Source: Thysanoteuthis rhombus (lineage: Eukaryota > Mollusca > Cephalopoda > Oegopsida > Thysanoteuthidae). From it: DNA of 64,000 bases. The stretch lies in assembly GCA_963457665.1 (NCBI GenBank), contig OY735224.1:48224811-48288810 (forward strand), given 5' to 3'. The translations under genes were made by a program, and so were the position numbers. Under the pieces are notes generated by a model, which worked only from the letters and a program-made list of their open reading frames with translations, was not told the DNA's origin and made no database searches. Positions 11,116-22,445 of the stretch are shown here, piece after piece (within the stretch, counting starts at the first letter, position 1; the number at the start of each line of letters is the position of its first letter).

Positions 11116-11898
11116 CTAAAGAAGTCTATCTGTATTTTTTTTCTTTTCTTTTATCTAGGGTTCCACCCAAGCAATAATATTTTAACATGTGGAATCATTT
11201 AAATACATGAAAACAAGTCTGCTAAAGAATCCTTTTTCTTGTTCTTTCTTCATCTAAAAAAAAAACTTTCTCAAAAACTATAAGAGTTAGATTTATAAAA
11301 TAAAACTACGTGTATGTTTTGAATCAGCGTCATATGAGGAACAGTTTTTTCATCCTGTATTTGAACCTACTCACACGTGAGAGAGGGTTCAATGCATTAA
11401 GAAAACTTTTTTGGCAGTAATTCTTAGTGCCTAAGTCTTGGCCGTGCAATAGCCGAGCATTTAGATCCTAGGAAAATAGAATTGGCGGACCTGTTTCAAA
11501 CTCTGTCTAAAGAAGTCTATCTGTATTTTTTTTCTTTTCTTTTATCTAGGGTTCCACCCAAGCAATAATATTTTAACATGTGGAATCATTTAAATACATG
11601 AAAACAAGTCTGCTAAAGAATCTTTTTTCTTGTTCTTTCTTCATCTAAAAAAAAAACTTTCTCAAAAACTATAAGAGTTAGATTTATAAAATAAAACTAC
11701 GTGTATGTTTTGAATCAGCGTCATATGAGGAACAGTTTTTTCATCCTGTATTTGAACCTACTCACACGTGAGAGAGGGTTCAATGCATTAAGAAAACTTT
11801 TTTGGCAGTAATTCTTAGTGCCTAAGTCTTGGCCGTGCAATAGCCGAGCATTTAGATCCTAGGAAAATAGAATTGGCGGACCTGTTTCAAACTCTGTC
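11116..11898 (+). repeat. Recent 391-bp tandem duplication
   Basis: 11,116-11,506 is repeated at 11,507-11,897. The only difference I noticed is a C/T in the 'agaatc(c/t)ttttt' stretch. Each copy starts 'ctaaagaagtctatctg' and ends 'tcaaactctgt'. Near identity in an otherwise decayed region points to a very recent duplication or an assembly artefact. From 11,898 to 12,230 no gene is seen. Confidence 0.9.
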
Positions 11899-12229
11899 GT
11901 AGAAATCTTCTTTCGTTCAATTTTTATAGACGTTCAAATCGGTTGCCCTTCAAACCTCACAGAAATTTGCCAGTTTCAATATTTTTTCAAAATCCAGGTG
12001 TCAGGGAGCATATCAGAAATCAGCAGTCAAAATTTATCTTCATCACACATTTTTAGGTCGGATCAATTTACAAATGAAGGCGTCAATGCTTTAGAAAAGA
12101 AAAATATCTTTCGGTTGCATTTCTTAGTTTTGAAGTGGATGTCAGTTCAATAAAGGAGTTGTTGTAGCCTCAGAATGTCCATATGGTAAGAAATGTACAA
12201 ATATATCCATTTCTTAAACACACATCCGC

Positions 12230-12430
12230 TGCGCTGAAAGAGACGAAGAAGATTACATTTGCAACTGTTTAGCTCAATGGTAAGAGCATTGCTACATTAA
12301 AGCAGGTTCGATTCCTGCAACAGACCCATTTTCTTTAATCATTTATTCTATTTACGTTGTAACTTATCAACCGTGTTATGAAGGGATATCATTTCAAATA
12401 AGTTTCTATAAAATATAACACAATTCATAA

Positions 12431-12440
<10 letters not shown>
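12230..12440 (+). repeat. tRNA-derived SINE-like unit, copy 1
   Basis: A tRNA-like head starts near 12,262: D-arm GCTC/GAGC around 'tagctcaatggtaagagc' (A-box), and a perfect T-arm GCAGG/CCTGC around 'ggttcgattcc' (B-box, 12,305-12,315). The anticodon arm is shortened and overlaps the T-stem, so it is not a functional tRNA. The tail ('ctttaatcatttatt', 'accgtgtta', 'agtttctata') is shared with 16,430-16,560. A (TA)n follows. Confidence 0.65.
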
Positions 12441-12473
<33 letters not shown>

Positions 12474-12746
12474 GTTTGTATTCTTGGATGTCGAAAACGA
12501 TGCATCACAGAACAGGAACAAAGGCATATTCAAAATCAGTTCCAAATTACCTACGTCACACATCTTAAGGTCGTATGTAGTGCGTGCTTGCCCAACCCCT
12601 GATTTTATTTTATTAAATCTCTATAAAATATCTTTTATTTTCCAGATTCAGAGTTTCTTCCCCTGAGGAATGTCAGATAGCTCAGCCAGAATATATACAT
12701 AAAAAAACACTTTTGACAATAAAAGAAGAATTGCTGCGTGAATACA

Positions 12747-12748
<2 letters not shown>

Positions 12749-12787
<39 letters not shown>

Positions 12788-12811
12788 TAGATAGATAGAT
12801 AGATAGATAGT
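12749..12811. repeat. (TA)n then (GATA)n microsatellite
   Basis: A TA run (12,749-12,784) passes into about seven GATA units (12,785-12,811) at the 3' edge of PLE-2. It is preceded by the 16-bp lead 'aaaagaagaattgctg', also found before a TA run at 7,879. Confidence 0.95.
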
Positions 12812-12819
12812 AGAACGTG

Positions 12820-15320
12820 GATTTGCTACACAAACAAGCTCATGTTTCTGCCCTCTCCAGGCTTCATCAGGTGAATGATTGTCCATGTTTTTGGATTCCA
12901 GTTTGGGGAATTTGGTGAGAATGTTGTGAGTGTGGTAGTAAGTGGTATGGGATTGTTCATTTTGTCAAGGGGTGTGAACTCTATATAGGGGTCATCTCTG
13001 AAAAAATGCTTAGTAGTTTTCTAAGGGATGTTCTTATCTCGACCTTGGTATTTTGTCATTGGGTTTTATTGCCCCTGTTAATATCCTATGTGGCTCTAGT
13101 GGATAGTATTAATCTTAATTTTTAATTCATTTAGGCGTGTTTGAAGGTAGAAAATGGTGATAGGAAGTTTTAGGGATGGTGGATATGGGAGCGAATTGTC
13201 TACATTGCCTTTGATTTATCAGTATGTGTCTTGCTATTATTTAATATTCATTAATAAGAATTTAAAATGATGCCTGCATTTTAGTATTATTTCATTTTTT
13301 TTTATTTAATAAATTTTCTTTGTTCTTGTTTTTTTTTGTAATCTTATTAAAGTTCAAGATCTCAAATTTCTCGTTTAGGCAGAGATTGCAAGAATTTTCC
13401 ACATTCTGACATGTATTAGTTTGTCTAAGAATTTTCCATTCAAATGTTGGGTTGTAATTCATTTGGTGTAATTTCCAGTAATGTGCTGATAGGGATGTGT
13501 TATTCTTGTATTTTTCATTTGTGAAGGATGATATATGATTAGGTAATCTGAGTTTAGATGGTGTATTAGATAGAACGATATAATATTTTATTTCTAAGGG
13601 GTTTTCCTGAGTTGATACTGCATTCGCTTTGCGGGGAGGGGGGCAGTTATTCTTATTTGGGTAATGCAGTTTGATTTTTTTGTTCTAGTATTTTCTTCAC
13701 TTCTATTATTTCTAATAATTTTATTGTTGTGTTTTGTGATAATCCTATTGAAATTTTCTAAACAACTAAAACTAATTTTCAATGTATTTCTATATTTTGT
13801 TTATTGGGTGATTTGGGAGGAAATGTTTTTCAATTAGTCGAATGAAAATTTGGCTCAAGTTCGTTTTTACTTGTAAGTTGAATGGAGGAGTGTACCACAT
13901 GATTTTCCTATTCCTGTTTTTTTAAATTTTCTCTTTCTTATTACTGGACTTGACTTTTTTTTATCATACTTGAGGTTTGTTTCGGTGAAACCACTGTCAT
14001 TTAGGGCTTTCATGTAATTATTTTTAGCTTTATTCAATATTGTTTCATCGGAAGAATTGTAAGTCAATCTAGTTTATACAGATGTGAGGATCTTTTTTAT
14101 AATTATATTTGGATGGTTGGACCTAGTTCTAATGTACTTAATCATCAAGTTTTCTTTTCTTTCTGGTTCATACGTGTTGTTGGTTAAATTGAATGTAATG
14201 TTTGGCAAATTCATTATTTTTAAGTTAGCTTTGATTTTGATTTCGACTTCGAAGTTCATTTTTTTCCATTTCTTATATAATATATTTTTCAATGTTTTCG
14301 TATCTTTGTGCATTACAATTCTCTACGATTAGTAAACAATCATCCCGGTACAATCCTATATTCTTAGTGTCTATTTTGCGGGAAGATTATACAAAATGTA
14401 TAAACCTCTAAGGTCCGACATCTCAGCTGAATCGAGGCTGCCCATGGACACATCGAATCCACAGACGTTGGTTTTTTTCATCCATTCTTATTGATTGTGG
14501 AACTGTACCGTAAGTCTGCTGTGTTTAATTATTTCCATGTCCCTGTTGCTTATGTTAGAATGGGTTTTAGCATATTCCATGGCCTCGTCGAATATGCCTT
14601 TGGATATGGATGGGTAAAAATCCATGATGTCGAACTGCATGAAGCTGCACATTTTTTTATTTCCTATATTATTAAACCGAGCGATGGCATCATTGGTTCC
14701 TATCCACTGATTAAGCTTTAATTGATTTTTATGCTATTATTGTTTGTTTTTTCTAATATGTCTTTACTAATTCTACATATCTGTGTTTTTGTCAGATTAA
14801 TGAGCCTAGTTGTAGGTTTATAATTAAAATCGTGTTTGTGATCTTTCATGAGAATGTAAACATCCTTGTTTTGTAATTTACCTACTCTGTTACTTATGTT
14901 TAATCTATCTGTTATTCTTTTGCTTTCTATATCTATACTAGTTTCTAGGTTATTAGTTTGTAAATCAAATTTTATGTAGTTTGAGGTAATGTTGTTGGTG
15001 AAGTGTTTATTGTAAGTTTGGAGATTCATCCCGTATATGTTGTTACTTTTGTCCCCTTTTATGAATATTTTGTTAGATTTTTTGTACATGTTGTATTTCT
15101 TGTATTAATTTTTTCTGGTGTGGGTTGATGTATTTTCTGAATTTGATGTTGGTGATGGTTGTGAGTAGGTCCTTTTCGAAATTAACAAGAAGTTTGTTGT
15201 AGGGTGGGCTTTTTCTGGGTTTTAAAGCCGTAGTATTCTTTGTTATCATTTTGTGTCTTGGGTTGGTTGGTGAAGAGAAAAGGTTTTCCACCTTATGCGT
15301 CCGATAAGCTCTTCGGTCTT
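12820..15320 (-). mobile_element. Penelope-like element (PLE-2) with RT and endonuclease remnant
   Basis: The minus strand carries, in order from about 15,290 down to 13,250: an N-terminal region (KPRKSPPYNKLL, NIKFRKYINPHQ), a segment with FIKGDKSNN and ILMKDHKHDF motifs (15,060-14,750), an RT palm region (FDIMDFYPSIS, then KKTNVCGFDVSMGS), a weak IVYRDD-like area, a C-terminal KISFSCLENFN motif (about 13,770) and a decayed GIY-YIG tail with a YKNNTSLSAH-type segment. This order matches a PLE lineage common in cnidarians and other marine animals. The copy is broken in many places but close to full length. The 3' end carries a hammerhead-like motif and a microsatellite. Confidence 0.75.
12840..12875 (-). 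ncRNA. Hammerhead-ribozyme-like motif of PLE-2
   Basis: On the minus strand CTGATGA (12,870-12,864), a GCC...GGGC hairpin and GAAAC (12,848-12,844) followed by ATGAG lie in the order and spacing of a hammerhead core. One unpaired base sits on each side of helix II, unlike the strict consensus. It lies at the 3' end of PLE-2, the same place as in PLE-1. Confidence 0.5.
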
Positions 15321-15501
15321 CGCCAGCAACCTTATTTGGAAGTTTGTTTTCAAGTTGATTTAAAGTAGAGCTACTTGACTTTCATAGTATAAAGCTGAAT
15401 GTATCGAGCACTCTATGAAATAAATCCATCACATATCAAACGTTGCTTTATATTATTAATATGTTATTATATTATGCTATACTGCTGGCCAGATCCGTAC
15501 C

Positions 15502-15529
<28 letters not shown>
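15502..15529. repeat. (TA)n microsatellite
   Basis: A short TA run of 28 bp between PLE-2 and the tRNA-like unit at 15.6 kb. The stretch 15,320-15,500 has no recognised content. Confidence 0.9.
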
Positions 15530-15532
<3 letters not shown>

Positions 15533-15594
15533 TCTGGTGGAGGGGGGATTTATGTGTAAATAAATATACCGCTTAAATTCAGCCTTACTGACCG

Positions 15595-15680
15595 TCCACT
15601 TCCGTAGTCCAGAGGTAGGATATCGGTCTCCAGATCTGAAGCGAAGGTTTCAGTCCTGCTTTGCGGTTCTGGATGGGTTA
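15595..15680 (+). repeat. tRNA-like SINE head
   Basis: Contains an A-box-like 'tagtccagaggtaggata' (15,605-15,622) and a B-box-like 'ggtttcagtcct' (15,646-15,657) with tRNA spacing. The D- and T-stems pair imperfectly, so I read it as a tRNA pseudogene or SINE head. It may be the head of the SINE-like repeat that continues at 15,735. Confidence 0.5.
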
Positions 15681-15734
15681 ATGGAAAGTCTATAGCCACG
15701 CTGAAGAGATGTAATACATCAAAACAGCTGTCTC

Positions 15735-15747
15735 TGGATGACACAAT

Positions 15748-15814
<67 letters not shown>

Positions 15815-15920
15815 TACAATGATAACAAGGTAGGAGGGAAACAAAGAAAAAAATCACTTTTGAAAATTACGTAAATAACATTGACAGATATTGGGAAATG
15901 GGTAACTGAAGTTTAAAGCT
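15735..15920 (+). repeat. SINE-like repeat with internal (TA)n expansion, copy 2
   Basis: The second copy of the family at 7,925-8,160: 'ggatgacacaat', (TA)n at 15,752-15,813, 'tatcgtacaatgataacaa', 'gggaaacaaagaaaaaa', 'gatattgggaaatgggta'. From 15,920 to 16,210 no gene is seen; a (GT)n(AT)n run lies at 16,137-16,178. Confidence 0.65.
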
Positions 15921-16136
15921 GTAAAGCTTTTTAGAATATATCTATACACAATGTTTGTTCACGATGTTATGTATGACTGAACTTGACCATTTGCATAAAA
16001 AATGCATCAAGCTGAAAGCTGTGTTGGTTACTTTTTGAGGTATATTTACCAGGGTGAACGTGTGCATAGTGCACTTGAACAAAGAAGAATCTCGAATATC
16101 AACGTCTCAGACGGAAATTCTATTTCAAACTAGGTA

Positions 16137-16178
<42 letters not shown>

Positions 16179-16209
16179 GTCTAGGAAGCTTTGCAGCTTT
16201 AAACACGAA

Positions 16210-16560
16210 ACATTAAGCTAACTTAACTAAGGTGTACATACATTTTAAAAATGAAGCAGAATATTCTTGATATTTACAAAGTTTAGCTGAGTTTGACATA
16301 AAGCCACGGTAGTGGTAGCTAAACAGCCCGCTGATAAGGCAAAAGCTGCATAACACAATGGTAAGTGCATTGGTACGTTGAAGCTGCTACATAACGGTAG
16401 CAGGTTCGATTCCTGCAGCAACCCCATTTGCTTTAATTGTTTATTAAATTTACATCGTCTAAATTAAATGATATATTAACCGTGTAACAACGGGAGATCA
16501 TTTCGGATCAGTTTCTATACAATAAAACGCAATTTGTATTTCATTCTATCGAACCAAAAT
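16210..16560 (+). repeat. tRNA-derived SINE-like unit, copy 2
   Basis: A tRNA-like head around 16,345-16,425 has the A-box-like 'cacaatggtaagtgcattg' and a strong T-arm GCAGG TTCGATT CCTGC (about 16,398-16,415), with an inserted hairpin between them. The tail shares 'accgtgt', 'atcatttc', 'agtttctata' with the unit at 12.2-12.4 kb. The leader 'gctaaacagcccgctg' is shared with 1,505-1,520. Confidence 0.65.
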
Positions 16561-17527
16561 GTCCACTTTCTAATATATATATGTACATATATGTGTGTGT
16601 GTGTGTGTATAAATTAACAGCTAAGAACGTGTAACAGTATTTTCTTATATGTAATGTTATGAATTAAGAAAGAATTCGTGCCGGCCCAATGTATCAGCGT
16701 CGTTTTAAGAAACTTGAAACATATCAAATATTTTTATATGAATTTGACAAAAAAGTATTAATGCAGTGGTACAATATAGCTATTTATGGTAGTAGCATGT
16801 TACCCACATCTAACTAAACTTTCTTGAATAAAGACAGTTCAATTTTGCCACGGCATTAATATTTTTTTTTTGCTATTCTATGTTATAATATCCTTGTTCG
16901 GAATTTCTGAGATTTTAAAATTACATCAACGCATTGCGCATGAATGCCATTTTTTTTCTACTGGTCCTGTTTTCTTTAATATTAATGTATACATTTGATG
17001 TCCTCGAACATAAGTACTTTTGTTTGAAAAGAAATGAAGCAAATCCCGGATTGATTCGAACCACCAATCTCTTTATCACCAAGTGAACACACTAATCAAC
17101 AGCATAACGGAGACATGATTCATTTTGGAAGAAAATTCATTGTGCCTTACTTTCGAAATCTTTTTTATTTCCAGCACTTGTTATTCGTTAGAGAGGAGAA
17201 GAAAGGATAAAACTTGTCGCCAACTTTGATGGCTACGGTTGTTCAATTCTTTTGTATTTTCTAGTGTATTTCGATAGATAAGACGATCATCAGATAAGAC
17301 GAAACCACAAGTCGGAAGTTCATGGTTTTAGCTTATATCAGTGGTTTAAGACGACACCAAAACAATTAAAGCTATCTATGGTAAAGTTAGGGTTAGTTTT
17401 ACGACTAACTAAGTTTTCATTATGTAATTACTACCAAAATCAACGTTTCAATACGTTTTGAAAGAGATTTACAAAGTTTTTGTAGGTGAGCAAACAAAGA
17501 TCGTTTGTGTAGAACAAAAATGTGTGT

Positions 17528-17530
<3 letters not shown>
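16560..17530. other. No gene recognised; SINE-like trace on minus strand
   Basis: AT-rich sequence without a supported gene. At 17,045-17,110 the minus strand shows a B-box-like 'ggttcgaatc' 30 bases after an A-box-like 'ttagtgtgttcacttggtg', suggesting another tRNA-derived SINE remnant. A short (ATC)n(AGC)n run is at 17,529-17,560. Confidence 0.5.
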
Positions 17531-17560
<30 letters not shown>

Positions 17561-18010
17561 AGTTACCACCTTAAGTCGTCCTTTGTTGGACAAACAGCTT
17601 TCGCAACCTTCGGAAGACCTTCTATCGTGGATGTCACGGAGCCAATATTTTCCGAACTTGTCTAGTTTGTCATGCAGTCATGTTTTTTTTCAAAGGGGGG
17701 GGGGCTACACTTCTGCATATGATTTCTTGGGATCAACATTGTGAACCTCAATGTCTAGTGTTTAACCAACATTCTTGTCACATGGCCAGCCCACTTCCAT
17801 TTGAGTTTTCTAATCGATTCAATAATATCTGTGACTCCCATTTTCCCTCTAATCCACTGATATACTAAATATATCTATATAGTAATACACTCCATGTAGC
17901 GTAGAGTATGGTTCTGTCCCGTGAACGTTGTATGGTTCTCAGTTTGAGGGTCGATTTTTGTGTCAGTTTCCATGTTTAAGCTCCATAGGTGACTATCATA
18001 AATTACATTT
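17530..18010 (-). mobile_element. RTE-type LINE fragment, end of ORF2
   Basis: The minus strand gives an RTE ORF2 C-terminal region: DIIESIRKLKWKWAGHVTRM (about 17,840-17,780), upstream 'TMQR'-like residues in a decayed form, and a downstream SENIGSVTSTI piece equivalent to RNYWLRDAH. Stops and a poly-G/poly-T insertion (17,680-17,705) break it. It is an independent, more diverged copy than those at 57-60 kb. Confidence 0.7.
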
Positions 18011-18380
18011 ATATACACTGAAGCAGCTTATTTTCAAGACTCATGTAACCCTCCCTCAGTCATCATAACGAAAGACTGTAATGGATTTGGAGATTATTGT
18101 TTATTCGTATTTGCAGTCTAGTAGTAAAGGTTCTGAGAATAAACACGACAGTCATTTGGAGAAAGCTTTAGGGACCAACAGCCCCTGAGGGAAAAGTGGT
18201 GTTTAACGTAGCCGACACTGGTGAATTTCCTATTCTTTGGCGTTTAGCCACAATCTTCGTTAACAGAATTGCTGTGTCTATATATTTGATTGTCTGATGT
18301 TTAATATACCGTTACCTTGAATATCTTTTTATAAGGTAAGGACTCTGCAGGTTATGGAATCGATCAAGCAGTATTTTAAG
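18010..18380. other. No gene recognised
   Basis: Non-coding by inspection. No repeat shared with the rest of the window was noticed. Confidence 0.5.
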
Positions 18381-19050
18381 TAGAATTTCAAGGTGACTGG
18401 TTTTGTATCTCGTTTATTGGACGACCCTGTTTAGGGGCTTTTGTTTTAGATGCATAGGATTCAAGAGTTCCAGAAGCAACAGATTCTTCGAAAGTATTCA
18501 AACTTCTTCTTGGTTGTTGGAAAACTTTACTTTGAGAGAAGTGATCAAAATGTTTGGAAAAGTGGTAGTCGGTCAGAGAGAGGTCTGGTTATTAGGCTGG
18601 GTAAGATTGAGTTTTGAAACCAAGTTTATTCAATTTCTGCAAGGAACAGTCGCACGACGTGGCATTTTTTTTTCAATTTGTTCAGCTCACGACTCATTTA
18701 TCGATCTTTTTTGCTTTTCTAATTTGTTGCAAATGTCTAACAACTGTTGAATGGTCAACGTTTAGTTTCTCTGCAACCCCACGAGATGTATGGCACGGGT
18801 CCATCTAGGTAATGACCTTAAATTGAATGTCGTTAACCGTTGAAATACATCCACGACCCACCCATCTTAAAGTCTCTCGTATCCATTTCGAAATTTTGGG
18901 AACCAAGGTTAAGGTATTCTTTCGTTGATAGTTCTCTGGCTACATACTTGGTTGATATTGTGAGCAGTCACCACCGCTTTACGTCAAATTCGAACTCACA
19001 CAACAAAATTGTTCGAATTTGCATTATTCGATCTTTGATTTGACATCACT
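18380..19050 (-). mobile_element. mariner (Mos1/SETMAR-type) element with large internal deletion
   Basis: From 19,046 downward the minus strand encodes the mariner N-terminal DNA-binding half in frame fragments: MVYSSDVKSKI, a region equivalent to LRLRFQKFRNGY, then ADPCHTSR-like and VAEKLNVDHSTVVRHLQQI (about 18,770-18,710). It then jumps to the C-terminal part: DYHFSKHFDHF (about 18,570), SKVFQQPRRSLNTFEESVAS. The catalytic middle (first Asp, HDN motif) is missing. Other transposases of this family use a DD34D triad, so this copy cannot act. Confidence 0.75.
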
Positions 19051-19430
19051 CGAATAAACCATAAAGATAGTGAACAGGAAAAAGGTCAGCTTAAATAAAT
19101 AGAGTGAAATTCACACTTTAATTCACTCCGTTGCAGCATAAACTAAAAGATCTCTTGGAGGTGAAGATTTGGGATGGGGGTCAGGAAATTAGAGAGGGAA
19201 GGGGAGAGTTTATTGAAAGAAAACCAGATTCACGATTCTCATAAAGAAAACACTTTTTTTCCATCAACAGTAAACAAACAATACAGAAGGAGATCTTTTC
19301 TTTTGAACGAACGAAGAAAATGCAGCAAGTATCGTTCTATGCAACCTGTCAAATCATGGCATACCAGCTTATAGATTTACACTTTGCCAATGAGTGCCAG
19401 TCGACTACCGACTGTTGTTCGGGCTACCCC
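19050..19430. other. No gene recognised; partial local duplication
   Basis: A segment near 19,285-19,365 ('atcttttctttt', 'gcagcaagtatc', 'aatcatggcatacc') resembles 19,840-19,925 ('accttttctttc', 'gcagcaagtgtc', 'agcatggcgtac'), so the minisatellite between them is bracketed by a diverged direct repeat. Confidence 0.5.
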
Positions 19431-19710
19431 TAGCTTAGCGCCCAACACCTGAGAATTTAATACTGGGTTGGCAACCCCCAGCTTTGCTCTCAACACCCGA
19501 GAGTTTAATCCTTGGTAGGCAACCCCCGGCTTCGCTCCCAACGCCCGAGAGTTTAATTCTGGGTAGGCAACCCCCGGCTTTGCTCCCAACACCTGAGAGT
19601 TTAATTCTGGGTAAGCAACCCCCAGCTTTGCTCCCAACACCTGAGAGTTTAATTCTAGGTAGGCAACCCCCAGCTTTACTTCCAACACCCGTGAGTTTAA
19701 TTCTGGGTGA
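19430..19710. repeat. 48-bp minisatellite, about 5.5 units
   Basis: The unit contains 'gagtttaattctgggtaggc', then 'aacccccagctttgctccc'. The unit length is 48 bp, a multiple of three, so both strands stay open across the array (16-residue repeats such as LNSQVLGAKLGVAYPE on the minus strand). I see no start signal or conserved flank that argues for translation. Confidence 0.9.
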
Positions 19711-20360
19711 GCCTCCACGGCTACACTCAATACTTTTTTCTGTCGAATGACGATTTGCGACCTGAACTTTAAAATGAATGATTGAAGAAAACCTACCATC
19801 ACAGTCAATAATTGAACAATCATAGCATCAATCGATAAAAAGGACCTTTTCTTTCAAACGATCAAGTAAACTGCAGCAAGTGTCAACCCGTGCGAGTTGT
19901 CGATCATTGGTGAAAGCATGGCGTACGTTCTTCAGAATTTTGTTCTTATCACTGACCTATGGTCAGATGTCTTTTTACTGTTATGAGGATGACTCCTTGG
20001 CTTTGCTCCAGACGTCTGTTTCTGGATTAGCCTCCATGACTGTTTTCAATTACTCTGGACAATCGAGATGGTGTTTATAAACCTGCTTAAGTGACCTTCT
20101 CTCCAAAGGTAGAAAATAATATCTTTTTCCAAAAATGAAAATAAAACATTTTTAGAGTATAGTAGAGTGCTCTGTAGACAACTGGTATGACCAGGAAAGT
20201 GATTCAAAAAACACAAACAAACAAAAAGAAGCATATATAAATGAAAAGGGGAGAACTTTTGCCATATTTGAAGGCTACGGTCATTCAATGGATGAATTAA
20301 AAAATACAAAACGAAAGAAAACGTGACAGTATTGAACGAGTAATGGAGGGGAAACATGTC
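19710..20360. other. No gene recognised
   Basis: Apart from the partner of the local duplication at 19,840-19,925, nothing is recognised. Open frames on the minus strand continue into the polypurine tract and reflect composition. Confidence 0.45.
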
Positions 20361-20893
20361 AAAGGTATTTCTGAATGAAGAGAATTCAAATGACAAAAGA
20401 AAGAAAATAAGAAAAGAAAAAGTTTTGAAGATTAAAGGAAAAAAATCGGTTGCAGTCGTGTATATTGTGGGGTTGGGGGTGCCGGAAGGATATTTATTGA
20501 ATATCGGGGATTTTGAAAGAACATTCCTGTACAAATATGAAAGACGAGAAACAAGAAAAATGAAGGGGAAAGAGAACCAAGAATTCAGAAGAAAGAAAAA
20601 AAGAAAAAAGATAGAAAAAAAAGAAAGAATGAAGCACTCAAAGAGCCACGTTTCAAAAGGAAGAAAAACTGGAAGAAAGAAAGAAAGAGAGAAAGACAAA
20701 TATAAATGAAGAAAGACAAAGAGAAAGAAAGAAAGTGAGAAAGAAAGAAAGGTAAAAAAGAGAGATCATCAGAGAAGAAGAAGAAAACAAATGAATGAAA
20801 ACGACAAATGAGAAGTCAGAAGAAAGAAAAAATAAAAGAAAGAAAGGAAAAAAGAAAAAAATACGGATCATCACAGAGGCATGAAGAAAATGA

Positions 20894-20937
<44 letters not shown>

Positions 20938-21100
20938 CGATAATTCAATTCCAAATAGGAAGAAAGAGAGAAAAAAGAAAATGAGTCGGTAAAAAGGGGA
21001 GAAAGAAAGGAAAAAGAAGCGAGATCGTCATGAAGAAGAAAATGATTGAATTGAAAAAAACGATAATTTGAATGAAAGAAAGAAAAAATAGAGAGCACTC
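20360..21100 (+). repeat. Long polypurine (GAAA-rich) tract with (GA)n
   Basis: About 740 bp are strongly A/G-biased on the plus strand, with GAAA/AGAAAG motifs and a pure (GA)n at 20,896-20,934. The long open frames on both strands are lysine/glutamate-rich or phenylalanine/serine/leucine-rich and come from the bias. Confidence 0.85.
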
Positions 21101-22124
21101 AGAGAGCGCTTACTTCTGCCAAAGCTGTAAACTAACTTAAAACCCAATGAAAATGTTCAAAAATGAAAAATAAAGGAAACAGTTTGAAATGTGCAAATCT
21201 TTACTTACTCCCCTTGAAATGTAAATCTATCACTTTAATTAGCTTTTCTTTTCTTTTCTTTTTTTGTTTAGCTTTTCCCCTGCAAAATGAAGAACATATC
21301 TTCCAGTCGAGATTGACTCCCTGGGCTCGTCCTCAAATTTTTAGAGATTTTCCCCTGGCACTATGGGTGCAGTAGCTACTAGAGCCCACCAGAGTGTTGC
21401 TTCCGCACCCCTTGTACAAAAGAAAAATCCAAGATATATGAACGAGATAATATACATTCCCTAAACTCCCAAAAGGCTGCTACGCTCCCCAGTTAATATT
21501 TGTCACTTCAAAAAAAAGCTGTTTTTTTTATTTGTTCGATATTGAGAAAAAATTCAGGAAATAGCGAGTGTTATGTCAGTTCCAGCATCGGAAAGTTTAG
21601 ATCAGCACCTCCTTTTCACGAAATGCCTTTGAAATTCATTGAGAACTTCAAGAAATATTGTGTGGACCCTAAGTCGTATTATCAATTAGGCACAATCGGC
21701 ACAGTACCTTGGGCCTACGAAAATTTGGTGCCTACTAAAAGTATATTTCGAACCGTTTAAGAAATTTGAATATTATAAGATAATAGAAATATTTCTGTAC
21801 CTTGCAAAAATGAATCAACATAGCCCACGTGTGTACTAGAACTAATTATCTGAAAAATTATCTAATATTATCTTATCCACAAATAAAGATATTTTATCTA
21901 GAATTATCTTCTTTGAAAAAAAAAAAAAAAAAAATCTTTCATCTAAAATTATCTAGAAAATACCTACGCAAGATTCGGGCATTATTCGTCCCAAAATGTC
22001 TCAAAAAAAGCTTTTTTTTTGAAAAAGCAAAAATAGGAATTTTTAGATGGTGTCTAGCGGTGCCTTCATACAAGTATCCAAGGTTGTCGCCCTGGAAATG
22101 TGACCAAGGGCGCCCAGATACACA

Positions 22125-22125
<1 letters not shown>
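21100..22125. other. No gene recognised
   Basis: Includes short open frames without family resemblance and a poly-A stretch at 21,917-21,934. 'caaaaaaagctttttttttgaaaaagc' lies near 22,000 and could form a local hairpin. Nothing supports a gene. Confidence 0.45.
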
Positions 22126-22126
<1 letters not shown>

Positions 22127-22187
<61 letters not shown>

Positions 22188-22395
22188 CGAAAAAAATGAT
22201 GTTCATTTAATCCTGTTGTTTGCTTAAAATAATTTCACAAAAATCAATACCTTTGTTTACCCGGAAGGTACCCAAATAAAGGGAAGGATGCTTCAATCAT
22301 ATCTGAATATCTCAATATAAAGCTTCACAACCGTAACATTTTACGATATTAGTATGTAAACAAAATAAATAGAATAAATAAGTATATATTTCATA

Positions 22396-22440
<45 letters not shown>
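22127..22440. repeat. Two (TA)n microsatellites
   Basis: TA runs at 22,127-22,186 and about 22,397-22,440 (the second interrupted by 'acat'). Confidence 0.9.

Positions 22441-22445
<5 letters not shown>

Noticed and set aside
12262-12330. tRNA gene
   Set aside because: D- and T-arms pair well, but the anticodon arm overlaps the T-stem and there is no variable loop. It fits a tRNA-derived SINE.
20046-20709. Long open frames on both strands at 20.0-20.7 kb
   Set aside because: Composition effect of the polypurine tract; no domain is seen.
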